From contig CALGGS010000253.1 in the NCBI GenBank assembly GCA_937915735.1, positions 1-13,401 of the forward strand: DNA of 13,401 bases, given 5' to 3'. Shown here one piece after another: positions 6,010 to 13,214 of the stretch. Position 1 is the first letter of the stretch. The number at the start of each line of letters is the position of its first letter. Source of the stretch: an uncultured Treponema sp. GTDB taxonomy: Bacteria; Spirochaetota; Spirochaetia; Treponematales; Treponemataceae. The position numbers and the translations under genes were made by a program. The notes beneath the pieces are model-generated. The model did not search any database. It worked only from the letters and a program-made list of their open reading frames with translations, and was not told the origin of the DNA.

Positions 6010-7662
6010 ATGAAACAGATTTCTATTCTTGATTCTACTTTGCGTGACGGCTCTCAGGGCGAGGGCATTTCTTATTCAGTGCAGGACAAAATCAATATCG
6101 TTAAGGCTTTGGATGAGCTGGGCGTGGCTTATATTGAGGCGGGAAATCCCGGCTCGAACCCCAAGGACATGGAATTCTTTGCCGAGGCGAAAAAACTCAA
6201 GCTTAATCATTCTAAAATCGTGGCTTTTGGCTCAACGCGGCGAAAGGGGATTAAGTGCAGCGAGGATGCCAATCTCCAGAGTCTTCTGGCGGCTGAAACA
6301 GAGGTCGTTTGTATTTTCGGGAAGACCTGGGATTTTCAGGCCACGGAGATTTTGCACGCCACTCTCGAAGAAAATCTTGAGATGATTCGTGACACGGTGG
6401 CATTTCTAGTAGCCAACAAAAAAGAAGTTATTTTCGATGCGGAGCATTTTTTTACGGGCTACACTGAAAATGCCGATTACGCCATGAAGGCTCTTGAGGC
6501 CGCAGTTGAGGGCGGGGCGAAAGTTCTCTGCCTCTGCGAGACTAAGGGCGGCATGATGCCCATGCAGTGCTACGAGATTACGAAGCACGTGGTTGAGCAT
6601 TTTAAGACAAGAAGTTGTGTTGACAGAAACGGCAAAGCCGTTTCTGTCGAAGGAGACGGCGCTTGCGGCGTCTCCGTAGGCATTCATACCCACAATGATT
6701 CTGGCTGTGCGGTGGCTAATTCCCTTCTGGCTGTTGAAGCCGGGGCAAGCCATGTGCAGGGCGTTCTTTTGGGATTCGGAGAGCGGACAGGGAACGCGAA
6801 TCTTTCTACGATTATCGCGGATTTGCAGCTTAAAAGCGATTGCGTCTGTATTCCGCCGGAGAATGTGCAGAATCTCACCCCGATTTGCAAGCGGGTCGCT
6901 GAGATTACCAATATTGCCCTTGACTCTGGGATGCCTTATGTGGGAGCCAGCGCATTTGCCCACAAGGCGGGAATGCACATTGATGCGGTGATTAAGAATC
7001 CTTTTGCCTACGAGCATGTCACTCCTGAGAGCGTTGGAAACAGCCGGGTCTTCCTCATGAGCGAGGTCGCAGGAAAGAGCATGATTGTGGAAAAAGTGCA
7101 GAAATTCGACAAGTCTCTCACGAAATCAAGTCCTGTGGTGGCGGAAATCGTCAAGCGGGTAAAAGACTTGGAGCATGACGGCTATCAGTTTGAGGGCGCG
7201 GACGCAAGTTTTGAAATCCTCGTGCGAAAGGCTATCGGAAAGTACCAGCCTTTCTTCAATCTTCATTATTACAAGACCAGCGGCGAATTTCCCCGCTTTG
7301 CCGATGACCAGAGCGCCTTTGCCCAGTTCAAAATCGATGTGGACGGTAAGGTCGTTGTGACGGCAGGTGACGGTGACGGTCCCGTAAACGCTCTGGACGT
7401 TGCCATGCGAAAGGCCTTGGAGCAGTTCTATCCCAATGTGGCGCAGATTCATCTTACTGACTATAAAGTCCGCGTCCTTGACGGAAAGGGTGCTACGGCT
7501 TCGCGGGTCCGAGTTTTGATTGAGTCCAGCGACGGAGATGAGCATTGGGCGACCATGGGTGTTTCCAGCGACGTAATCGAGGCTTCATATATCGCCCTGG
7601 TGGATTCTTTTGAATACAAACTGATTAAGGATTTGGAAAAAAAGTTCGGAAAACTCATGTAA
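6010..7662 (+). CDS. cimA: (R)-citramalate synthase (CimA)
   Basis: The 550-residue enzyme condenses pyruvate and acetyl-CoA to (R)-citramalate, the first step of the threonine-independent route to isoleucine. The N-terminal catalytic barrel opens with LDSTLRDGSQGEGISYS (7-23), where Arg12 and Asp13 bind pyruvate and the metal. HTHNDSGCAVANS (226-238) supplies the metal ligands His226 and His228, and LGFGERTGNANL is at 254-265. AFAHKAGMHIDAVIKNP (315-331) follows, then the LeuA-type regulatory domain from about 395 to 540, which in related enzymes mediates feedback inhibition by isoleucine. Length is slightly above normal because residues about 200-222 form an extra loop encoded by two DNA palindromes. 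The usual DTNGG motif reads ETKGG (177-181), keeping the threonine. The TTG at 5965 is rejected as start because GGAG sits before the ATG at 6010. Confidence 0.92.
   Translation: MKQISILDSTLRDGSQGEGISYSVQDKINIVKALDELGVAYIEAGNPGSNPKDMEFFAEAKKLKLNHSKIVAFGSTRRKGIKCSEDANLQSLLAAETEVVCIFGKTWDFQATEILHATLEENLEMIRDTVAFLVANKKEVIFDAEHFFTGYTENADYAMKALEAAVEGGAKVLCLCETKGGMMPMQCYEITKHVVEHFKTRSCVDRNGKAVSVEGDGACGVSVGIHTHNDSGCAVANSLLAVEAGASHVQGVLLGFGERTGNANLSTIIADLQLKSDCVCIPPENVQNLTPICKRVAEITNIALDSGMPYVGASAFAHKAGMHIDAVIKNPFAYEHVTPESVGNSRVFLMSEVAGKSMIVEKVQKFDKSLTKSSPVVAEIVKRVKDLEHDGYQFEGADASFEILVRKAIGKYQPFFNLHYYKTSGEFPRFADDQSAFAQFKIDVDGKVVVTAGDGDGPVNALDVAMRKALEQFYPNVAQIHLTDYKVRVLDGKGATASRVRVLIESSDGDEHWATMGVSSDVIEASYIALVDSFEYKLIKDLEKKFGKLM
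6622..6675. repeat. Two consecutive palindromes forming an in-frame insert in cimA
   Basis: GACAGAAACGGC (6622-6633) and GCCGTTTCTGTC (6637-6648) form a perfect 12-bp inverted repeat around an AAA loop. Three bases later GGAGACG (6652-6658) and CGTCTCC (6669-6675) form a second 7-bp inverted repeat with a short inner stem. Together they encode residues 205-222, exactly where CimA relatives pass directly from a helix ending in VEHFK into VGIHTHND. The reading frame is kept through both. Confidence 0.75.
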
Positions 7663-7692
7663 ATCAAACCCTGTGGGGGATTTATTTTATTA
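7660..7692 (+). terminator. Likely intrinsic terminator after cimA
   Basis: TAAATC (7660-7665) pairs with GATTTA (7679-7684), and CCC (7669-7671) with GGG (7676-7678), leaving an AAA bulge and a TGTG loop. The stem starts at the stop codon and runs into a T-rich stretch (7681-7692). The bulge makes it moderate in strength. Confidence 0.5.
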
Positions 7693-7708
7693 CCACTAAA
7701 AAGCATTC

Positions 7709-8080
7709 ATGGCAAAACTGAGGCATTTTTCTGCTTTTTTTATATTTCTCGTTTTCATAGGCTCTGCCCTTGCGGATATAAAAACATCCGATGACGATTT
7801 TTCCTGCAATTCCGACAGCATAATGCAATTTGAGCTTGATCAGGCCCTTGACGATGCCTCAGAGCAGCCCTTCCACATTCATTGTTCTTCATGCCGGGGA
7901 CAAAAAAAATCATTCAAAGACGGTAAGCGTCAGCAATCGGCACATTTTCCTTTCCTGCTGTACGGTAGTCTTTCAATAAAGCAGAAAAATAAGGCAAAAA
8001 TCTTAAAACAGGCAAAATATACACTTCCCCTTTTTTCAAAATACCTTGCACAGATAAAAACAAAATCCACCCTTTTCTAA
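7709..8080 (+). CDS. Small exported protein of unknown function
   Basis: The 123-residue product is not recognised. It begins with a clear Sec signal peptide: basic MAKLRHF, a hydrophobic core at about 8-19, and a likely signal peptidase I site after ALA at 20-22. The mature part is acidic at first (DIKTSDDDFS), has three cysteines (Cys33, Cys59, Cys62, the last two as CSSC), and ends in a lysine-rich, possibly amphipathic segment (91-121). There is no Shine-Dalgarno sequence before the ATG. It stands alone between the cimA terminator and the exchanger gene. A CxxC pair in an exported protein could bind metal or form a disulfide, but that is only inference. It may be a genuine small lineage-specific gene or a decayed one. 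Confidence 0.5.
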   Translation: MAKLRHFSAFFIFLVFIGSALADIKTSDDDFSCNSDSIMQFELDQALDDASEQPFHIHCSSCRGQKKSFKDGKRQQSAHFPFLLYGSLSIKQKNKAKILKQAKYTLPLFSKYLAQIKTKSTLF

Positions 8081-8151
8081 AATCTTTTTCTTCTCCAAAA
8101 AATTTTTTCTCAAAATCTATACATTGCCATTGAGAGCAGTGTAAATCTCAC

Positions 8152-8156
8152 AGGAG
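8152..8156 (+). promoter_or_regulatory. Ribosome-binding site that decides the exchanger start
   Basis: AGGAG lies 6 nt before the ATG at 8163. The TTG two codons earlier (8157) directly touches this site and is too close to be used. Confidence 0.7.
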
Positions 8157-8162
8157 TTGAAA

Positions 8163-9140
8163 ATGATTTTTCTAAGCACAGTAATTCTGATTGCTGGATT
8201 TGTCGCACTTGTGAAAGGTGCGGACATCTTCGTTGACGGAAGCGCAAGTCTGGCCCACCGCTTCCGTGTTCCATCCCTTGTCATCGGGCTTACGATTGTC
8301 GCTCTCGGAACGAGCCTGCCGGAGCTTGCCGTAAGCACTTCCGCCGCTTTAGCTGGCTCGAACGAAATAGCTTTGAGCAATGTGGTGGGTTCCAACATCT
8401 TCAACCTGCTCGTGGTGCTCGGTCTTTGCGCCGTCATCAGCCCGGTTCCCGTTGAGAGAGCCGTCTTGCGCCGTGATTTTCCCCTCAACATCGTGACTAC
8501 GCTTCTTGTGCTGCTGGCTGTCGTATTTCCCAAGCTGGCCGGAGTTTCTTTTTTTTCACTGGGCATGGAAGAAAAAGCAGGTATGGTCAGCCGTCTGCTC
8601 GCCATCAGCCTGCTTGTGCTTTTTGTTGCCTATATTGTCTACCTCATCTGTGACGCAAAAAAGCATCCTGTCAGCGAGGAAGAATCCTCTCTTCCTCCGC
8701 TTTTTAAAAGTCTCCTGTTCATTGTCATCGGTCTTCTGCTCATCATCGCTGGCGGAAAGGCGGTCGTCTATGCGGCAAGGGAAATTGCCCGGGCGGCCGG
8801 CATGAGCGAGACTCTTATAGGACTTACGATTGTCGCAATCGGCACATCGCTTCCCGAACTCGTCACCTCGGTTGTCGCCGCCCGCAAAGGTGAGACTTCC
8901 CTTGCCGTGGGGAATGTGGTCGGCTCCAACATTTTTAATCTGCTTTTCATCCTCGGCGTCTCTGCGGCAATTCATCCTGTGAGCGTGAACGCGGCTTCTG
9001 TCTACGACCTTGCGATTCTCGTTTTTGTCACTGTACTTTCTGCATTCTTCGCATTTTCTGGAAAACGCATCATTCGAGCGGAGGGACTTTGTATGCTTCT
9101 GATGTATGCGGCAAGCACAGCATTTGCCGTTTTGCGGTAA
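8163..9140 (+). CDS. Calcium/sodium antiporter, CaCA family (YrbG-like)
   Basis: The 325-residue inner-membrane protein belongs to the Ca2+/cation antiporter superfamily, which exchanges calcium for sodium or protons. Its two alpha repeats are unmistakable. The first has GLTIVALGTSLPEL (42-55) and SNVVGSNIFNLL (72-83). The second, in inverted topology, has GLTIVAIGTSLPEL (220-233) and GNVVGSNIFNLL (250-261). The acidic residues Glu54 and Glu232, within the two PEL motifs, are those that bind the cation in this family. About ten membrane segments fit, with a charged loop at 165-178 between the halves. Length is typical of bacterial YrbG proteins. The next gene starts 10 bp after the stop, so both are probably co-transcribed. 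The coupling ion cannot be read from the sequence. Confidence 0.92.
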   Translation: MIFLSTVILIAGFVALVKGADIFVDGSASLAHRFRVPSLVIGLTIVALGTSLPELAVSTSAALAGSNEIALSNVVGSNIFNLLVVLGLCAVISPVPVERAVLRRDFPLNIVTTLLVLLAVVFPKLAGVSFFSLGMEEKAGMVSRLLAISLLVLFVAYIVYLICDAKKHPVSEEESSLPPLFKSLLFIVIGLLLIIAGGKAVVYAAREIARAAGMSETLIGLTIVAIGTSLPELVTSVVAARKGETSLAVGNVVGSNIFNLLFILGVSAAIHPVSVNAASVYDLAILVFVTVLSAFFAFSGKRIIRAEGLCMLLMYAASTAFAVLR

Positions 9141-9147
9141 GGGGGAA
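9141..9147 (+). promoter_or_regulatory. Ribosome-binding site of the NptA-like gene
   Basis: GGGGGAA directly follows the exchanger stop codon and lies 3 nt before the ATG at 9151. It favours this start over the longer in-frame one at 9106, which would overlap the exchanger gene and add a non-hydrophobic leader. Confidence 0.6.
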
Positions 9148-9150
9148 GCA

Positions 9151-10809
9151 ATGAATTTCCTTTTCATGGTCTTTCATTTTGCGGGAAGCCTGTGTTTTTT
9201 GCTCTTTGGCATGAAATTTTTGAGCGACGGAATTCAAAAGTCAGCGGGGGAACGCCTGCAGAAGGCCCTTGCCTTTATGACCAGAAATCGCTTTCTGGGA
9301 TTGCTTACGGGCTGTGCCCTCACTATGCTCATTCAGTCATCGGGGGCGACTACGGTAATGGTCGTCTCCTTCGTGAATGCGGGGCTTCTCACGCTGGAAC
9401 AGTCGGTTGCTGTCATTTTCGGTGCGAACATCGGAACGACTATAACGGCCTGGATTGTCGCTCTTTTCGGATTTGACTTCAAGATTTCCGCACTCGCCGT
9501 GCCGATTTTTGCTGTCGGATATCTTTGTACCGTGTTCAAGTCTTTCAAAAAGGAGGGTATCGGACAGGCGGTGATGGGATTTTCGCTCATGTTCATCGCC
9601 TTGGGCTGGCTTTCTGAGGCGGTGTCTCTCAACGCGGAGAACATGGGCTTTCTTTCCGCTGTTCAGGACTTGGGAGTCTGGAGTGCACCGATTGCTGTTT
9701 TTATCGGCATCGCCGTCACAGCCCTCATCCACTCGTCATCGGCAATGACCGCAATCGTCATCACTATGGCCTACAACGGCCTGCTTTCATGGGAATTCTC
9801 AGCCGCCCTTGTCATCGGAAGCAACATCGGCTCTACAGTGGATTCTGTTATGGCGGCGTTCGGCTCAAAGACAAACGCCCGGCGAGCATCGCTCGTCCAT
9901 GTACTTTTCAACACCGCGACCGCCCTCCTTGCGCTCATCTTTTTGCCGCAGCTCACGCGTCTTGTTGATTTTATCACGCCCGGCAGGGCGGCAGTTGCAG
10001 TCACCTACCATATCGCAATGCTGCACACGCTTTTCAATGTGACGGGAACGATTCTATTCCTCCCGTTTACAAAACAGGTCGCACAGCTCACAAAATCTCT
10101 CATCAAAGAAAAACCTGAGGAAATCCCCTCGACTTACCGCTTTCCGTTCCCAGACCATGCAGCCCACGAATCCTCGGCGATTCCGCTTATGGCTGTTAAA
10201 AGCGAGATTCAGCACATGGCGGATTCGACCGTGGAAATGTTCGACCGTGTGCAGAAGGGGCTTTCGGACGGCGAGCTTTTTGTCGCTCGGGAATTTGAGA
10301 CACTGGAGCAGGAAGAATACTACATTGACCAGATGCAGGAACAGCTGACCGCATTTTTGCTCCGCACGCAAAAACTGAACTTGAATGGGCGGCAGATTGA
10401 GCAAGTGAACGAAATGCTTGCCGTCGTGACCGAGCTTGAAGCCCTCTCCGACGACTGCCTGACAATCGGCGTGTTCTTGAAGCGGATTGAGCAGAAGAAG
10501 CTCAGCATTGCAACCGATGACAAAAAGCGCCTGATTCCGTACATCGAGCTTGTGCGGCAGCTTTTGTACTTTGTCCACCGCCACATCGGAAGCGTGCTTT
10601 CAAAAGACCAGCTTGATTTTGCCAACAGCCTTGAGGAACAGATTGACGAGGAGCGCACAGTCCTCAAAAAAGTCGCCCGCGACCGTCTGGAGCAAGGAAG
10701 GGATGTGCGCTCAGAGCTTCTGTACATCGACATAGTTCGCAAGGTTGAGAAGATGGGCGACAGTTGCTTTGCGATTGCGTGTCATCTCGGCGGCAGAGAA
10801 AAAAACTAA
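9151..10809 (+). CDS. Na+/phosphate cotransporter-like protein with PhoU-like domain
   Basis: The 552-residue protein belongs to the bacterial Na/Pi-cotransporter family (NptA/YjbB-like), which moves phosphate, in some members outward, using the sodium gradient. The membrane half has two inverted Na/Pi repeats. The first is marked by LTMLIQSSGATTVMVVSFVN (57-76) with the QSS motif; the second by ALIHSSSAMTAIVITMAYNG (191-210). GANIGTTITAW (91-101) and GSNIGSTVDSVMAAFGS (223-239) are the paired glycine-rich loops. From about 345 to 545 the protein is cytoplasmic and helical, with heptad-like stretches, matching the PhoU-like tail common in this family and possibly sensing phosphate status. It is probably co-transcribed with the exchanger. 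No terminator is evident after it, but the repeat array begins at its stop codon. Confidence 0.9.
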   Translation: MNFLFMVFHFAGSLCFLLFGMKFLSDGIQKSAGERLQKALAFMTRNRFLGLLTGCALTMLIQSSGATTVMVVSFVNAGLLTLEQSVAVIFGANIGTTITAWIVALFGFDFKISALAVPIFAVGYLCTVFKSFKKEGIGQAVMGFSLMFIALGWLSEAVSLNAENMGFLSAVQDLGVWSAPIAVFIGIAVTALIHSSSAMTAIVITMAYNGLLSWEFSAALVIGSNIGSTVDSVMAAFGSKTNARRASLVHVLFNTATALLALIFLPQLTRLVDFITPGRAAVAVTYHIAMLHTLFNVTGTILFLPFTKQVAQLTKSLIKEKPEEIPSTYRFPFPDHAAHESSAIPLMAVKSEIQHMADSTVEMFDRVQKGLSDGELFVAREFETLEQEEYYIDQMQEQLTAFLLRTQKLNLNGRQIEQVNEMLAVVTELEALSDDCLTIGVFLKRIEQKKLSIATDDKKRLIPYIELVRQLLYFVHRHIGSVLSKDQLDFANSLEEQIDEERTVLKKVARDRLEQGRDVRSELLYIDIVRKVEKMGDSCFAIACHLGGREKN

Positions 10810-11056
10810 GGCGTTTTTAAAGAGGAAATGAAATTTGAAGCAGCACCGCAAGGCGTTTTCGTTCCCCGAACGAAATTTTATGTAAAACGCGAGCCGTTTT
10901 CTTCGTCCAAACGGAATTTTCATAAAAATGCGAGCCGTTTTGTTCGTCTAAGTGAAATTTCCGCTAAAACGCGCGGCGTTTTACTCGTCTAAATGAAATT
11001 TCACCAAAAACGCCGAAAAGTGCTGTTCCGCTGACCGAATTTTGCGGAAAACGGCG
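10810..11056. repeat. Array of six degenerate 41-42 bp tandem repeats
   Basis: Units start at 10810 (42 bp), 10852, 10893, 10934, 10975 and 11016 (41 bp each, the last most diverged). The best-kept parts are GGCGTTTT or GCCGTTTT at the start, TGAAATTT about 18 bases in, and AAAACGCG at the end. Unit junctions form palindromes: AAAACGC-GCG-GCGTTTT is perfect at 10966-10982. The second unit also holds a perfect 8-bp hairpin (TTTCGTTC at 10857-10864, GAACGAAA at 10868-10875), and the third has CCGTTT/AAACGG (10894-10914). No reading frame of note crosses it. The 11057-11080 stretch resembles the start of the sixth unit and may be a broken seventh. Repeats of varying sequence but fixed length and fold suggest an old array kept for structure. 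Confidence 0.8.
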
Positions 11057-11064
11057 GAAGGTGC

Positions 11065-11093
11065 TTGTTCTTATGCACGATAGCGTGTATAAT
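11065..11093 (+). promoter_or_regulatory. Promoter of the restriction-modification module
   Basis: TATAAT (11088-11093) is a perfect -10 box. The -35 at 17 bp is TTGTTC (11065-11070), matching only at TTG. Transcription would start near 11100, about 23 nt before the ATG at 11123. GGGAGG (11112-11117) provides the ribosome-binding site. The weak -35 and the palindrome in the spacer suggest a regulated promoter. Confidence 0.6.
11073..11090. promoter_or_regulatory. Candidate operator between -35 and -10 of the methyltransferase promoter
   Basis: An 18-bp near-palindrome has the core CACG (11076-11079), ATAG, CGTG (11084-11087), with AT at both ends. Seven of nine base pairs match. It fills the spacer and overlaps the first bases of the -10 box, so a bound protein would block the polymerase. 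The N-terminal helix-turn-helix of the adjacent methyltransferase is the obvious candidate to bind it. Confidence 0.45.
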
Positions 11094-11122
11094 CTCCCTA
11101 GAAACTGAACCGGGAGGAAAAT

Positions 11123-12199
11123 ATGCTTGTAAGTCTTTCAGAATATGCAAAATCATTCGGGAAGAGCGGAGACACCATGCGCCGAATGGCTGAGAACGGT
11201 TATTTCAAGACGGCGCAGAAAATCGGGCGCAACTGGACTATCGACAGTGCAGAGCCTTACCCTGTGAGAGCCAGGAACACGCAGAAGCCCCTCTCCGTCA
11301 TCTCGCTTTTTTCGGGGTGCGGCGGAATGGACTTGGGATTTTCGGGGAATTTTGACTTCCTCGGTCATCATTACGACAAGACGGGTTTTAAAATCATCTG
11401 GGCGAACGAAATCAGCGGCGCGGCTTGCAAGACTTACAGGAAGAACCTCGGCAATCACATCGTTGAAGGCGACATAGCGGAGAAAATCGACTCCATGCCT
11501 GAAAAGGCGGACATCATCATTGGCGGCTTTCCCTGCCAGGATATTTCGATTAACGGAAAAATGCTCGGAATCCACGGCAAGCGGAGCAGCCTGTACACAT
11601 ACATCGTTGAGGCAGTCAGGCGGATTCAGCCGAAAGCCTTTGTCGCAGAGAATGTGGGAAGCCTTCTCCTTAAGACCAACAGCGAATCTTATGAGAAAAT
11701 CATGTCTGATTTCAATGCACTCGGATACAATGTGCGGTGCGACCTGTACCATGCCGAGGATTACGGCGTTCCGCAGACTAGGGAGCGCGTTTTCATCGTG
11801 GGAACACGGAAGGACTTGCCCGCCTTTGTTCCGCCAGCCCCTCTCGGCACAAAGCCTGTCACGGTAAAAGAAGCATTGCAGGACTTGGAGAGCGCGGAGG
11901 AGAACAAGGAATTCTCGCATATCTGGAGCCGCGCGAATGTAAGCGGCGAACAGGGGAACAGAAAGATGGTCGCCGACCGCCCCGGCTACACCATCCGTGC
12001 CGAATGCCACGGAAACATACAGTTCCACTATTCGCTTCCTCGCAGAATCTCAATGCGGGAGGCGGCGCGCATCCAGTCCTTCCCCGACACATTCATCTTT
12101 CCCTGCGGGCTTCGCGACACGGAGCGGCAGATAGGAAACGCCGTTCCGCCCGTGCTCGGCTGGCACATGGCGAATGCGCTCAAAAAGGCGGTGCGGTAA
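11123..12199 (+). CDS. DNA (cytosine-5-)-methyltransferase with N-terminal helix-turn-helix
   Basis: The 358-residue enzyme methylates carbon 5 of cytosine within a recognition sequence, protecting host DNA from the partner nuclease. Residues 1-50 form a short helix-turn-helix of the MerR/excisionase type (SLSEYAKSFGKSGDTMRRMA, 4-23, then YFKTAQKIGRNWTI, 27-40). The catalytic domain follows: motif I ISLFSGCGGMDLGF (60-73), motif IV GGFPCQDIS (134-142) with catalytic Cys138, motif VI FVAENVGSL (173-181), motif VIII QTRERVFIVG (218-227), and motifs IX-X RRISMREAARIQSFPDTF (307-324) and QIGNAVPP (336-343). The target-recognition region (about 245-305) is short; the target site cannot be predicted. 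GGGAGG at 11112-11117 supports the start. The nuclease ATG directly follows the TAA stop. Helix-turn-helix tails on such enzymes are known to repress their own gene, as in M.SsoII. Confidence 0.93.
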   Translation: MLVSLSEYAKSFGKSGDTMRRMAENGYFKTAQKIGRNWTIDSAEPYPVRARNTQKPLSVISLFSGCGGMDLGFSGNFDFLGHHYDKTGFKIIWANEISGAACKTYRKNLGNHIVEGDIAEKIDSMPEKADIIIGGFPCQDISINGKMLGIHGKRSSLYTYIVEAVRRIQPKAFVAENVGSLLLKTNSESYEKIMSDFNALGYNVRCDLYHAEDYGVPQTRERVFIVGTRKDLPAFVPPAPLGTKPVTVKEALQDLESAEENKEFSHIWSRANVSGEQGNRKMVADRPGYTIRAECHGNIQFHYSLPRRISMREAARIQSFPDTFIFPCGLRDTERQIGNAVPPVLGWHMANALKKAVR

Positions 12200-13213
12200 A
12201 TGACGACTAAAGATTTTGAAAGTCTGCTTGACAAGTGCTGTGAGCAGCTGACAAGCGAGGCGCGGGCAAGCGGGTTCAAGACATCGGCTCAGTTTGAGAA
12301 CCGTGTCCGCGAAGTTTTGCGCGACCTCACGACGGACGATGATTCATTTCAGATAGATTTCAATTCACCCGCACAGGCTTTCCCCGACATCGCGATGGGC
12401 GAGTTCGGCGTTGAGGTCAAATTCACGCTGAACGACACTTGGCGGAGCATTGCGAACAGTGTTCTTGAGACACAGCGCGTTGAGGGTGTTAAGTATATCT
12501 ATGTCGTGTTCGGAAAAATGGGCGGCGTTCTCGAAGTCCGTTGGGGTGAGTATGAGGCGAGCGTCGTTCATGTGCGCACTTCCCATGTCCCGCGCTTTGA
12601 GGTGGAGATTGCCGCAGACGGAGAGGAGAAACGCGAGTCGCTTTTCAAGCAGATGGGCATTTCCTACGATGATTTCCGCCAGCTTGAGATGCAGAAAAAG
12701 ATGAAGTATATCCGCGCTTACGCCAAGAAAATCCACCCTGACGGGAAGCTGTGGTGGATAGAGGACAGCAACGCGGAGGAGCATACGCTTCCGATTCAGG
12801 CGCGGCTTTACACGAACCTGACGACCGAGGAAAAGACACGGCTTCGTGCCGAGGCTGCATTGCTCTGTCCGAACATCGTAAAGTCGGGGCACGACAGGAA
12901 CAAATATGACAATGTGGTGCTGTATCTGCTGACTTACCGCGGAGTTTTGTGCCATCAGGCTCGGGATTTGTTCTCTGCGGGAAGCGTGGCGAATCCAAAG
13001 AACGATGACGAGGGCGGCGTATACATCGCGCGGGCATTGAAACTGCTTGAATCGGACATGAAAAAAGCGGCGGTGGAACTGGACGATGCGCTTTTTATAG
13101 AATATTGGGGCGAAAGCTGCCCGCCAGAAAAACGCATTGCGCGGTGGCTTGAAAAGGCTGATGAAGTCGCGAAAGGCTGGAAGCCGTCGGCGTGTTTGTT
13201 TTTGGAGAGATAA
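12200..13213 (+). CDS. Probable type II restriction endonuclease, PD-(D/E)xK fold
   Basis: The 337-residue protein abuts the methyltransferase with no gap, so it is very likely the matching nuclease that cuts unmethylated DNA. The active-site signature of the PD-(D/E)xK superfamily is visible: Pro62-Asp63 in AFPDIAMGEF, then Glu72-Val-Lys74 in GVEVKFT, nine to ten residues on, with Glu33 in a preceding helix (QFENRVREVL). The core continues as the strand KYIYVVFGKM (98-107). The C-terminal two thirds (about 145-337) are helical and not recognised; they may specify the target. I cannot assign it to a named restriction-enzyme family or a recognition sequence. The start has no separate ribosome-binding site and likely relies on coupling to the methyltransferase stop. 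A different nuclease role, such as a Vsr-like or defence effector, is less likely. Confidence 0.72.
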   Translation: MTTKDFESLLDKCCEQLTSEARASGFKTSAQFENRVREVLRDLTTDDDSFQIDFNSPAQAFPDIAMGEFGVEVKFTLNDTWRSIANSVLETQRVEGVKYIYVVFGKMGGVLEVRWGEYEASVVHVRTSHVPRFEVEIAADGEEKRESLFKQMGISYDDFRQLEMQKKMKYIRAYAKKIHPDGKLWWIEDSNAEEHTLPIQARLYTNLTTEEKTRLRAEAALLCPNIVKSGHDRNKYDNVVLYLLTYRGVLCHQARDLFSAGSVANPKNDDEGGVYIARALKLLESDMKKAAVELDDALFIEYWGESCPPEKRIARWLEKADEVAKGWKPSACLFLER

Positions 13214-13214
13214 G

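Noticed and set aside
8097..8108. AAAAAATTTTTT palindrome before the exchanger gene as a terminator.
   Set aside because: The stem has no G-C pairs and no loop; it is probably only AT-rich intergenic sequence.
9106..9150. Longer start of the NptA-like protein at 9106.
   Set aside because: It overlaps the exchanger gene and adds a non-hydrophobic leader. The GGGGGAA site fits the ATG at 9151.
10810..11056. The 41-bp repeats as a CRISPR array.
   Set aside because: Units are contiguous and degenerate with no constant repeat separated by unique spacers, and no cas gene is nearby.
10810..11056. The repeats as integron attC sites.
   Set aside because: The conserved core-site sequences are lacking, no gene cassettes lie between units, and no integrase gene is visible.
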